A program made the position numbers and the translations under genes. From Priapulus caudatus (lineage: Eukaryota; Priapulida; Priapulimorpha; Priapulimorphida; Priapulidae), in contig NW_014577061.1 in NCBI RefSeq assembly GCF_000485595.1, forward strand, positions 941,633 to 967,230: DNA of 25,598 nt. The letters are read 5' to 3'. The notes under the pieces were generated by a model that was given only the letters and a program-made list of their open reading frames with translations, was not told the DNA's origin and searched no databases. Shown here one piece after another: positions 1 through 8,955 of this stretch. Numbering within the stretch: the first letter of the stretch is position 1; every line of letters starts with the position of its first letter.

Positions 1-360
1 CTGTAGCAAGGTTAAGTCATGTAGAAGGGAACCGTAGGTTTTTTTTCGCGCAATATGCGGCGTACGGGCCGCATTCGCAGCGCATGCATTTGCATGCGAT
101 CTCGCGAAATTTCAATGAACCCCGTTCTCCCAATATAACCCTCACCAAAATATAAAAAGGCTTTAAATATATAGCTATATATTTAACTGTCGCCGTGCAC
201 AGCACACGACCCCTGTGTATATATTTTATTGAAACGCTTCAAGTGCCTGTGCCAGTGGCAGTGGTTGAAACAATGAAAGCTTGCTTCGTCGCTCAGTGAC
301 GTCACAGTTTCGACTGTACAAAATTTAATTAATTTTGTTTTTATTTTTAATACTAATAGC

Positions 361-416
361 AGGGTTACTCGGTTAGGGTTATTTTTTAGAGTTATGGTTA
401 GGGTTAGGGTTAGGGT
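361..416 (+). repeat. Interstitial telomere-like TTAGGG repeats
   Basis: Three perfect TTAGGG units lie at 398-415, after degenerate copies (GGGTTACTCGG, then TTAGGGTT) from about 361. TTAGGG is the usual animal telomere repeat. The block is too short to be a chromosome end and is flanked by unique sequence on both sides. Confidence 0.7.
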
Positions 417-750
417 CACAATGCACCTTAAAACAAGAACTTGAATAAAGAACTGCAGGACTGTAGTTGTTTAACAATTGGTCAATGTTCACTTGTTTGT
501 TGATATTTTGAGTTTCGATGAGTTGAACTACTTCAACTAGTTCAGTAAGCCGGGCTAGTTGATTTTTTTACCTATAAGGTGACGATGTTCGCCACGTTTC
601 TCAGTACTACATACTTGTACTCACATATTGTGTTAGATCTTGCACAGATCTTGGGTCTGTGCCACAGTCTCTGCTAGTTTGAATAGCAATCTGATTTTCT
701 TGCTTTATATCTGCCATTTTCCTGCTGGAGTCGAGAGAGGGCGCGATTCG

Positions 751-770
751 TGACGTCAGTTTGTCACGTG
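751..770. promoter_or_regulatory. CRE palindrome plus E-box cluster
   Basis: A perfect CRE, TGACGTCA, lies at 751-758 and an E-box, CACGTG, at 765-770, within a TCACGTGACGT run. A second perfect TGACGTCA lies at 297-304. CREB/ATF-type factors and bHLH factors bind such sites. No transcript start is identifiable nearby, so regulatory function is only possible. Confidence 0.3.
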
Positions 771-1311
771 ACGTTATCATGGGTGAACTCAGCTAGGATG
801 TTCACATTACGGAATTTGTCATCAAATTCTAAGCCTTTCCAGGTCTGTACTGTTATTTCACTAAAAGATAAATTGCTGATTTTATCTACGTGAACCGTGG
901 TGATCTTCTACGGAATCTCACGCATCCTGTTGGTTTCATAATACCACTGTCACTGACAGTGACAATCTTACCACCTTGCTCTGAACACTCGTATCTGAAT
1001 TATTTTGATATTATTAGTAAACAAGCAACTTACCTAGGCCTATTTATAAGCCTTGATGTGTGGTTTGAATGTGCAGTCGGTTACAGCTTAGGTTTAGGTC
1101 TCACATACGTCACACCGAACGTAAACACCCGTATTTATATGATAAACAACCTACTCGGGCTACTGTGTGAGAGGTAGCTAGTCTTATCAAGTTTGCTCCA
1201 TTCTGATTCTGCGAAATCATGTAAAATATCATTTTGCAGAATGCAAACTTATGTGATAAACGTTTATTTATTTCAAAATCGATTATTTATTTAGGGCAGA
1301 CACAAACAATA

Positions 1312-1600
1312 TGAGCGCCTTTTTGGCCCAGTGGTTAGGCCACGTATACTGTCCACTGAAGGCTGTGAGTTCAAACCCTCGGCCGGGGCAGTGAATTTTC
1401 TCAAGGTGTAAAAACCTGGCTCTCAACATTGGAGACTGTGAATCTCCCGTGGCTCAGATGACCACGTAAAATGGCAGTCCCGTCTCCAGTAATACTAAGG
1501 CCAATGGGGACGTAAAAGAACCACTGAGGGTGCAAAAAAACTGGATGTGACCACCCTCAGTGCCATTTGGCTAAAAGGTTAACTACCTGGCTTTACCCAA
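1312..1600 (+). mobile_element. tRNA-derived SINE
   Basis: The head is tRNA-like, with an RNA polymerase III box A (TGGCCCAGTGG, 1324-1334) and a box B (AGTTCAAACCC, 1368-1378) 34 bases apart, as in a tRNA promoter. The body continues with CCAATGGGGACGTAAAAGAA, a type of segment seen in invertebrate SINE bodies, then a hairpin with 11-base arms, CACTGAGGGTG (1522-1532) and CACCCTCAGTG (1552-1562). The 3' boundary is uncertain and no target duplication was identified. It is not a functional tRNA: the arms do not fold cleanly and it runs into a long tail. Confidence 0.7.
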
Positions 1601-2115
1601 GCTAGGTCACACCCCATGGCTAGCGATAGCCCTGTACGTTTATTCCTTACGGAATGGCCCTGCGAATTATCCACGTAACCGTGGGCTACGCAGTAAAATA
1701 TCCAGATCCAGCTGCCAATAACTAGCACAGGACAATTATGCCCAATAATTAATGTAGTGGACCTAGGGTGGCCACAACTCGGCAGCATTTTACAGGTGTT
1801 CATTTAACACGTGTAATTTATTTGTTTCGGGATAATTTTTTGCTCCCACCCTGAAGGCAGGACGGCGATGCACAGTCTTTATATGTTTAAATACGCTCTA
1901 GGTAACTTTTATTTACGGTTATAAAAATAAGATAGGTTGAGAGTATCTACGTGTTGACGTTTTATTTAAATTTTTCTAATATGTATATATTATGTATAAA
2001 AATCCTGTGGTTCCTGGACGACGATCGATGCATTGTTTGTTCATTTTTCCCATTGTTGTTGTTGTCGTTCAACTGAGCTTGTGGATGAACTAACTCGGTG
2101 GTTGTAGTCGATCAG
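1601..2115. other. Non-coding stretch between SINE and DNA element
   Basis: No recognised gene. The part up to about 1805 is moderately GC-rich and could belong to the SINE tail or to another unknown repeat; the part after 1860 is AT-rich. Confidence 0.4.
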
Positions 2116-2126
2116 TAAAGCCCGGC

Positions 2127-2195
2127 GCACATTGCCGAACATTTTGCTCAAAAACATTATCGTAGCAATGTTCCCTGAAATGTTCGGCAATGTGC
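2127..2195. repeat. Foldback at the left end of the 2119-3505 element
   Basis: Perfect 18-base arms, GCACATTGCCGAACATTT at 2127-2144 and its exact reverse complement at 2178-2195, are separated by 33 bases. This makes a strong subterminal hairpin next to the terminal repeat. Confidence 0.9.
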
Positions 2196-2510
2196 GGTGA
2201 AAGAAGTCGCCGAACATTTGTTCCGAACAATGTTTCTGAAGATCGGAAATGTTTGATATCTCGATCATTGTTCGTCGAATGTTCGTCAATGTGCGCTGAA
2301 TGTCGAACAATTCTAGGAACATTTGTAAAGTAGTAACCAATAGCAGCACGATATGTGGTCACATGATTTTTGTGTACAATATGGCGTCTGCTATATCGCT
2401 GCCAGAAGTGTGGACTTTTGAAAAGGAAGTAGATTTAGGCCCAGCAACAAAAAAATACCTTTGGTCGTGGGCACATGGATGGAAAATTAAGGTCCGGTAG
2501 GGTAAGTCAT

Positions 2511-2536
2511 AACATTTTTTTTTTTTTTTTTTTTTT
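2511..2536. repeat. Poly(T) tract
   Basis: An almost pure T run follows TAAGTCATAACA inside the 2119-3505 element. It may mark a retroposed insertion in antisense, or a slipped homopolymer. Confidence 0.7.
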
Positions 2537-3644
2537 GCCAAAAAAATCATGGGTAAGGGCAGGAAATTAAGATTTTTTTTTCACAAGTTGACCAATAAGG
2601 TATACAGCTTGGAATGCAGGCGCCACGAGATGCAAATGACTTGCAGTTTGCATGTACCATTGCCTTGCAAGTCATGACATTGGTTTTCATAAATTGAACG
2701 CACAGTCGTTTACTGGTGTCCGTGTACTGGTAGTTCGTGTCGGTAACTGGATAGTTAGTGTTAGGAATCGCGTCCAAAAAACGGAGCTTGATTAATCGTC
2801 ACCATTGAACAAGCGAGTAACCGAACGTGTCAAACGCTCTGCGGCCCGCGTATAGCAACGAAGCATGTCGTATACTCATATAAGTACGCGATCGACGCGT
2901 ACCATCAAAGCTGCGCTGCGCCATACGACCCTTCAGGCTCGTGTTTATGAAGTAGCCCGCCGCCCCGGCCCAGGTCTATACGACCTGTTCAACGTTGTAG
3001 GATTGCTAGAAAACCGTAGGTAGGATCGTTTCACTTCGCGGCCAACCGAAGTTCTGTTATAAAGTATTTTGAACCTCTCCTTAGGTAAATAAAATGACAA
3101 GAGTCGGATATTTGAATATGTATGATCGGCAGGCGGTATCTTTGAATTTTATTTTTTCTTGAAACCCTCTAAAAGTGACCGCAGTCGCACATTTTATCAC
3201 TCCGAAATGTGAAGTCGGGCGGGTGACCCGAACCAAAGGTAATTTTTAGGTCGGCCTTATGGTCGAAATGGGGGGGGGGGCGGCAGCTCTGTTTAAAATT
3301 AGTAAAGTTGTTAAAATTCTCTTGTGCAAACTGGGCATCGCCATTTACGCCGATCACGTGACTCTTTACAACACAACGAGGTTGTTCGCTGCAAAATGTT
3401 CAGCAATGTGCGCTCAGCAATTGTTCACCCGCACATTGCCAGACTAAAACATTTGTTCGGACGAACATTTGTTCGGGAAAATGTTCGTCAATGTTGCGCC
3501 AGGCTTAAGCTCGTGTCCGAATTGATTTTTTACCGGCGGACCGTAGCTCTTCATATAGCTATCTGGCTGGTACGCTGCCAGCCTGGGAGTATCACCCAGC
3601 CTTGCCCAACTCTACCCATGTGACACAGGTGCAGGCTAGTCCCT

Positions 3645-3720
3645 GGGCAGTGTAACCCCTTGCCTTGCACAGGGGTGGTGCAAGCCCCTGCCTTGCATCT
3701 GGGCGGTGTTGCCCAGTATC
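3645..3720 (+). repeat. Imperfect GC-rich minisatellite, about 29-bp unit
   Basis: Successive units begin GGGCAGTGTAACCCC (3645), GGGGTGGTGCAAGCCCC (3672) and GGGCGGTGTTGCCC (3701), and the first two contain TGCCTTGCA. Similar but more diverged sequence extends left to about 3585. Confidence 0.6.
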
Positions 3721-3976
3721 TCTTGTTATGGAACTTTTTTTTCATGCACAGTTTTAGTCATTTCTATTTTATAGTAAGAAACTTTATTCTATATTTTATA
3801 ACCATGGCCACATAATTCCTTTCTCCTAAGTTCAGTTAGTGCAGTTAACCGATAGCTGGTGGCTTTAGTAATTCTCCTCCCCTAAAATCGCCATAATAAA
3901 CTATAGATTGTTTCCAAAGTTCTTCAGTATAGTAAACCATGTAATATCTAACATTGTTGTTAACACTGTTGTTTGG

Positions 3977-4028
3977 GTTGTTGTTGTTGTTGTTGTTGGT
4001 GCTGCTGCTGTTGTTGTTGTTGTTGTTA
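3977..4028 (+). repeat. (GTT)n / (GCT)n microsatellite
   Basis: A run of TTG triplets interrupted by GGTGCTGCTGCTG. It produces artefactual poly-Val and poly-Thr open frames on the two strands. Confidence 0.9.
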
Positions 4029-4560
4029 TTTGGTGTGCCTCTTCAGGTAGGCTTAATAGATGTAGTGTAAAGTCTATCATCATATTGTAATGCAACTATC
4101 CTGTTACCATGCTTTATAGATCAAACATAAATATGAGCAAAAGTAGGGGGAATAACAAATATAGTAATGCTCCGTATTCTGAAATTAATACGGTCCAGAA
4201 CAAAACTTATATAACCTGAACTTCCATAGTGTGAACCAGGGTTTCTTCTGAGGGAAAATTAGACAATGGTGGTAATGCCCAGTTTGGGGGAAAAATGCAC
4301 ATGATGGATTCAAAGGCGTGCAGTAGGCACGAATGTGGATTCTGCAGGCAGACGCAGGGGGAGAGAGGTAGAGGGGGTTGTGGGGGTCTCCTTCAAACAA
4401 AATTTAACAAATTTGAATGTCTTAGACTGCATTTGATGACCACGTCCGACCGACCTAGTCGGGTAAATGCTTGGTCCGGTCGCATACAACCAAAGTGCTA
4501 GTAGTCCGACTGGTCGTGTTAGAATTGGTCATATATATTTCACTGAAAGGTCACCTCTGG

Positions 4561-4870
4561 CTAGACTAGTTTGCGGCCGCACTGTTTGTCGCAGAGCGTG
4601 TACATTGTCTAGCAGAGCGTGAGGCCGGATACCAGTCTACCCTTCGGCAAAAACAATAACGTCGCTTGCTGCCAGCCGCAGTAGACGATCGATAAACCGT
4701 GCGCTCGTGTATGCCTGTGGTAGAATACGAATGCTGCACGTGAACTCGGCCCACGCGCGATTTAAAGCACGGGAAACAGCATCTATGAATTCATACGATG
4801 AGTCGATGACACACTCTTATCTAAATAAAGTTTTTCATAACAATGGTCTGTGTCTGGGCTAGTGAAAGTT
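4561..4870. other. GC-richer stretch of unknown nature
   Basis: From about 4565 to 4770 the sequence is CpG-rich (GCGGCCGC at 4573-4580). It is followed by an AATAAAG at about 4824-4830 that could be a poly(A) signal on the plus strand. A 62-codon minus-strand frame (4566-4754) has no recognised motif. It might be a degraded retrocopy or an unrelated 3' exon; there is no stronger evidence. Confidence 0.3.
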
Positions 4871-4884
4871 AGGTCAGGCCATCC

Positions 4885-5135
4885 TTAAAAAATTCTATAT
4901 TTGCTGTCCCCCGACCCATGATTTTTTTAGTGGTAGGTAGGTAGGTTATTTTGTGTGTGTGAGGCATAATAGTTATTTTAAGTCTGTCCTCATGTTTGCC
5001 ACACATGCTTTGTGTTTCAGTCTTAACCATGAAAAATGAAAAAAAAAGAAAAAAAAATATGGAACCCAAAATGTCAAAAAAAAAATTTGGGGTCGCGGCT
5101 ATTTTCGTGGGTCGGTCGGAGGACAGCAAACATAT
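4885..5135. repeat. Dispersed repeat, copy A (GGTAGGTAGG ... A-tract ... GTCGGTCGG)
   Basis: The order is GGTAGGTAGGTAGG (about 4931-4944), a middle of about 90 bases, A-rich tracts (5034-5082), GGGGTCGCGGCTATT, GGGTCGGTCGG and CATATTTTTTGG. A second copy with the same order lies at about 6718-6980. The family is not one I can name. Confidence 0.5.
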
Positions 5136-5136
5136 T

Positions 5137-5345
5137 TTTTGGCTCACCTTGACATCGTCAAGCTGAGCTATTGCCATGGGTCGTCGTCCGTCGTACGTCT
5201 GTCCGTCCGTCCGTCAACATTTCGCTACGGTCAACAATAACTCAGGAACCGTTTGACCCACATGTTTGAAATTGGGTATAGTTGTTACTGCTATGCTCCC
5301 ATATTAAACGTCCTATTTTGAAGCACGCCAGTCGACGTACTTTCG
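5137..5345 (+). repeat. Dispersed GTCCGTCC-type invertebrate repeat
   Basis: It contains GAGCTATTGCCATGGGTCG, a run of GTCCGTC units (about 5184-5215), then CAACATTTCGCTACGG and AACTCAGGAACCGTTTGACC. I recognise this organisation as a high-copy dispersed repeat in marine invertebrate, especially molluscan, genomes; that is recollection, not a search. A short hairpin (GCTCACCTTGAC against GTCAAGCTGAGC) leads it. Confidence 0.55.
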
Positions 5346-6083
5346 AGCCACAGCAATTTTTTGGCAAAAATGGGAATTGCGATTAGTCAGTTCAGGTTCA
5401 ACGGATTTTGCTCATTTTTGGTATGTGAATGAATAAGGGCTAGGTGTTTTGATATTTAAAAAAAAATTATGCAAATTAGGTAGGGTTTGGCAATTATATA
5501 GCATATTATATAGACACAAACAGTCTGTGGTGTCACACTTCGTTTACACATCTTCGTTTTACAAGATTTCATTGACAATATCTTTAATGCAAAATTGGTA
5601 TTTCCTCTCCACCCTGCCGATAAAACGTCTATATTAGAGTAAAGTTTTACAAAACATGTCGGAACGCAGCATAACCTATTTATTTCAAACGCCATCGCTA
5701 CAAAGCGGGTATAGCGCCATCTACGGTCACAAATTGTGATTCATTTTGGTTTATAAATTATAAATTATGGTTTATAAACACAGCCGTTATAATTCTTGTA
5801 GTTCTAAGCATGTGATTTTTGTCTAGATAAAACGACCACGAAGAGGGGGCCAGTCGAGATCGGTGAAATATTTTCAGAACTGGCTTTGTAGTTTTTATGA
5901 GTCATCCTGTGGCTTTGTGCTGAATATTTCGAATCTCTTGCAGTTTTGTAGGGTATACGAGGCCCATCCAGTTGATGCATTTGTAGAATAGGGAGGACCA
6001 TCATAAAAGGCCAGGTCTGGGATTTAGTGTCAGCAAAAGAAAGATTGCAGCGTAGCATGGCCAAAGAGCGAGTGGCCTTTTTA
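5346..6083. other. Non-coding stretch with no recognised gene
   Basis: An 86-codon minus-strand frame (5804-6064) has no motif that I recognise. The AT-rich part 5430-5800 shows nothing. Confidence 0.4.
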
Positions 6084-6402
6084 CCTCTGCCAGGGGCTTG
6101 GCGGAGGTTATGTTTTCACCGGTGTGTCTTTGAGTGTTGGTTTGTGGGTTTGTGTGTTACCATGCACGTTTCAGTTCACTTCCGCTAGGTGCGCTGGCTG
6201 TAGACTTACAAACACGCAACCACAGGCTAAGGGCAACCACAGTCCTCCCCCACCTGCACGCTCGCACTAATCCGGATCCAATTAATTATTTAATTAATTA
6301 ATTAATTTTTTCACTTAATTAATTAATTAATTAATAACAAATTTCACATTGAGAGAATTCAGCTGCCTTGGCAGAGGTCTGTGCTCTCCGAGTGCTCTAG
6401 TT
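6084..6402. mobile_element. Small foldback/MITE-like element with GGCGGAGGTTATGTTTTCACC end
   Basis: The left end reads CCTCTGCCAGGGGCTTGGCG then GAGGTTATGTTTTCACCGG; the right end reads CTGCCTTGGCAGAGGTCTGT then GCTCTCCGAGTGC. CCTCTGCCA (6084-6092) and TGGCAGAGG (6369-6377) are exact inverted repeats. These ends match a widespread animal dispersed repeat that I recall as having GGAGGTTATGTTTTCACC and GGAGGTCTGCGCTCTC ends. The outer boundaries are approximate. Confidence 0.55.
6280..6335. repeat. (TTAA)n palindromic tract
   Basis: Two ATTAATTA-type runs flank TTTTTTCAC. The tract is self-complementary and can extrude as a hairpin. It sits inside the MITE-like element. Confidence 0.85.
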
Positions 6403-6583
6403 ATAAATGTAAAGGGCTGGACACACTAGGCGATTTTTTCTGACAACTAGTTGCGCGACTTTACCGCCCGTTAATTCTAGTGAGACTTGATCGCGCGAGT
6501 CGAGTGGACACATCACGCGATTTTTGACGGCGAGTTCCTACTGCCACCTACCGTGCACTACCGCCACCACGTAAACGAACAAA

Positions 6584-6719
6584 ATGGCAGCGTCCAGTAA
6601 AAAGAAAAAAAAATCAGAAAAAACGGAAAATTGCGATTGCAATGGCAGTTTATGTGCATGGCCAGATGCAAGGCCAAAAAAAAAGAAGGTGCGTTTCCGA
6701 TTGCATCGAAAACAAAAGT
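6584..6719 (+). pseudogene. Putative N-terminal piece of the Harbinger transposase
   Basis: The ATG at 6584 opens MAASSKKKKKSEKTEN, a lysine-rich start. In the +2 frame the same DNA reads KIAIAMAVYVHGQMQGQKKR, which looks like the Ala/Leu-rich then basic N-terminus before the W-V-x-P-W motif of Harbinger transposases. A length change in the A-tract would explain the frame switch. The frame ends at TAG (6719), just where the dispersed repeat starts. Assignment rests on position and composition and is uncertain. Confidence 0.4.
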
Positions 6720-6980
6720 AGGGTAGGTAGGTGGGGATATTTTTTTTATTTTTTTTTATTTTTTGGTTCCTAATATCCCTCTGATGCATGGTATAATGCA
6801 TGGTGTATTGGTAGGGATAAGTTAGTAAGCAAGTCCAGAACGTGTTTGTAGTAAAAAGTCTCAAGTTTTGTCTGTCAGATTTCAAATGGAAAAAAAAAAG
6901 TTTGAAAAAAAGTTTAGGGTCGGCCCTAATAATCTAGGGACAGTCGGTCGACCGGAAACACACCTATTTTTTTGGTTTGG
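6718..6980. repeat. Dispersed repeat, copy B, nested in the Harbinger element
   Basis: It has the same order as the copy at 4885-5135: TAGGGTAGGTAGG, then T-rich, then A-rich tracts (6888-6912), GGGTCGGCCCTAATA, AGTCGGTCGACCGG, and CACCTATTTTTTTGG. It lies between the N-terminal and main pieces of the transposase and probably helped to inactivate it. Confidence 0.5.
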
Positions 6981-7002
6981 CCTAAGAAGAATAAGGAGGT
7001 AA

Positions 7003-7260
7003 AGAAAACGGTGGGAGAACCGCACCCACTGGGTTAAACCCTGGGTTTGTCGTCGACAGACGTATGGGGTGTTCAACAATTTAATAAATGAATTGACGAC
7101 CGAAGACCACCCCGGTGATTACCTCTCGTACATGAGAATGTCACCGGAGAGTTTTGACGAGCTTCTGGGGATAGTGGGTCCAAGAATAACCAAAGAGGAC
7201 ACTAAATTTAGGCAAGCCAATAGCCCATCTCAGCGGCTAGCAATCATTGAACAACTCTGA
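7003..7260 (+). pseudogene. Harbinger (HARBI1-like) transposase fragment
   Basis: The frame opens after TAA at 7000 and reads RKRWENRTHWVKPWV, then RRQTYGVFNNLINEL, then MRMSPESFDELLGIVGPRI and TKEDTKFRQA to the stop at 7258-7260. The order W-V-x-P-W, then R-R-x-x-x-G-x-[YF]-x-x-L, then F-x-x-[FY]-x-R-M-[ST]-P-x-x-F-x-x-L-L, then I-x-K-x-D-T-x-[FM]-R is the N-terminal region of PIF/Harbinger transposases and of their domesticated relative HARBI1. The catalytic DDE nuclease domain, normally a further 200 or so residues, is absent: only about 245 bases remain before the element ends. The GTG at 7069 is not a real start; the frame is open further upstream. It cannot encode an active enzyme. Confidence 0.85.
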
Positions 7261-7509
7261 TTGGCTGGTGAATTTTTCAGTCGGGTTAAAGTGATCGACG
7301 AAGTGGACACATTAGGCGACTGAAGTGCGATTGATTAAAAAGTCGCGCGATAATATCAAAACGTTCTGATCGTTGCGATCGAATCGGGTGACCAAGTCGC
7401 CGCTGCAAATCGTCGGTCGCGGTGATGGACACACTAGGCGATTTTGCCAAGCGACTTTACTCGCCCGATTAGATCGCATTAAAAATCGCCTAGTGTGTCC
7501 GGCCCTTAA

Positions 7510-8933
7510 TTGATGTGGGCGTTCCAGCACAGGAACTCAAATATTTGTATGGCAGACTAAGTGACAGCTACTTAAAGTAAAGTAAATAGATAAAGGTTAA
7601 GGGTGAGTTAGACTGGTTAATGCATAGAATTTTTCATTTGTCAGGATTAAAGGTCGTGCCCCAGGTTGAGGGATTAGTTGTTAGGAGTTAGTTAATTTAA
7701 CTCATCATTCAAAACAAGTAAGGATATTCTACAGTGCTACTTGGTCATCCTTACTGTGAATCGTATAGTAAATAACCACATCGGTGAAGAGGCGTATAGA
7801 AGTATAGTTGTTGGTTTCAATTATTAGATTATTAGTAAATGATAAGAATAGTAGCAGGGTCCCAACCACAGAATTTTTTATAAGTATAGACAAAGTGGGT
7901 CTCACTTGTTAGCAGACTTTTTACTGATTACTCCAACACAACAATTACTGCAAAACAAGCGCACTATGCAAATATTTATAGACTTGTACCTATATTGAAA
8001 TGTATACAAAGGTAATTAACCTAGTGTAGAGATCAAAAATTAGGGGCTAGGTTTGTTGACGTATGTAAACAATCTAATTTGAAATGCAGATCAGTGCACA
8101 TGTTGGTGGAAAGCATGCTGTGTGAGTGTTCTATGACATGTTAACATTACTATATACATTTGGTGTTATGCATGGAGTACTGGTATAAGTATCAGAACAG
8201 TTGAGAAAATATGAAAACGGTTGGGAAAAACATGAGAAATCCTTGCTTTAAGACAGATGCAGTATACTTACATGCATGATTCCTGGAACATTTATTTATA
8301 TGATGAAAATAGGTACCCCGGACAGGTAGTTTAGAAATTGGATGGCTTGACCTCTCTGTAGCTGTCTTGACTCATTTACATGGCTATAGATTGCAAGACA
8401 AACGACCATATACTCTAATAAAGTGAAAAGTACTGGTTACAAGCTACATAAACAACTGAAAAATATAGAAGAAGTATGGAAGAAATGTTTGTGTTTTCAC
8501 GTTTCGGCATTGTGTGCTCAGATATTATGATTTATGATCTCTGAATTATTTTTTTTTATCTTTGCTAGAGCTGCAAGTGCAGAGGGTGCTGCGCTTTCTA
8601 GGATTAATTGGATAAAGTCGTGACACTGTGATAAATGTGAGTTTACTATCTGGAGTTTTAGCATTGGAAATACTATATAGTAAGTGGGATTTTTGTGTGT
8701 GTTTGCCATATTGGCATTCGGCATACCTATGCAGATTGGGTTGCATAAATTATGAAAATTGTATAGTATAAGAGAGAATAAATAGTAAATAGTAATTTTT
8801 TGTTATAAATTTCTTGTTTTTGAAAAATACTTACCACAAAGTAAAAGAAAAGTCAATCTTTAAAAAATGGCAAGGTGGCAAGCATATTGTATGAAGTAGC
8901 TATATGTGCATTTACAAATTAACTTATTTTCAG
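7510..8933. other. AT-rich non-coding stretch upstream of the first coding exon
   Basis: No repeat family or gene recognised. It is probably the intron that follows a non-coding first exon, since it ends in acceptor ttattttcag at 8933. No TATA box or CpG island is evident. Confidence 0.5.
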
Positions 8934-8955
8934 CTTTTCAAAACTAGCCTGAACT

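Larger units (their letters stand above)
1..1311. other. Non-coding stretch with no recognised gene
   Basis: Apart from the telomere-like repeats and the CRE/E-box sites I see nothing assignable. The open frame at 890-1177 has no recognisable motif and its length is within chance expectation. Confidence 0.5.
2119..3505. mobile_element. Harbinger-like DNA transposon with terminal inverted repeats, probably non-autonomous (1387 bp)
   Basis: The left end (AGCCCGGCGCACATTGCCGA, from 2119) and the reverse complement of the right end (AGCCTGGCGCAACATTGACG, from 3505 inward) are the same sequence with a few changes, and the match continues into GAACATTTT. The element is flanked by TAA at 2116-2118 and 3506-3508, the 3-base duplication typical of PIF/Harbinger elements. 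Both ends carry many copies of GAACATTT / CAATGTGC in both orientations. The interior has a start codon at about 2383 (MASAISLPEVWTFEKEVDL, about 39 codons) followed by GGTAAGTC, which may be the remnant of an element-encoded protein exon. No transposase motif was recognised, so mobility would depend on a relative. Confidence 0.8.
3509..4560. other. Non-coding stretch holding a minisatellite and a (GTT)n tract
   Basis: Besides the repeats at 3645-3720 and 3977-4028 I see no gene. The short frames here are explained by those simple repeats or by chance. Confidence 0.45.
6413..7506 (+). mobile_element. PIF/Harbinger transposon, defective (1094 bp)
   Basis: The terminal inverted repeats start AGGGCTGGACACACTAGGCG on the left (6413) and AGGGCCGGACACACTAGGCG on the right (read inward from 7506); over 26 bases they differ at one position. 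TAA flanks both sides (6410-6412 and 7507-7509), as expected for PIF/Harbinger. More copies of the end motif lie inside: GGACACATCACGCGATTTTT at 6506-6525, GGACACATTAGGCGAC at 7305-7320 and GGACACACTAGGCGATTTT at 7427-7445. Inside is a broken transposase (7003-7260). An unrelated dispersed repeat (about 6718-6980) lies between the first and second coding pieces. The near-identity of the ends suggests fairly recent activity or end conservation. Confidence 0.9.

Noticed and set aside
361-416. A chromosome end
   Set aside because: Only about three perfect TTAGGG units, with unique sequence on both sides.
1315-1392. A functional tRNA gene
   Set aside because: The A and B boxes are present, but the acceptor and anticodon arms do not pair and the sequence runs into a SINE body.
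2041-2362. Two overlapping minus-strand frames of 90-102 codons
   Set aside because: They translate the repeated GAACATT motifs of the transposon end; overlap in two frames and lack of any domain argue against coding.
3901-4095. Poly-Thr and poly-Val frames on the two strands
   Set aside because: Explained by the (GTT)n microsatellite.
4824-4830. AATAAAG as a gene's poly(A) signal
   Set aside because: Such hexamers are common by chance in AT-rich DNA and no upstream terminal exon was recognised.
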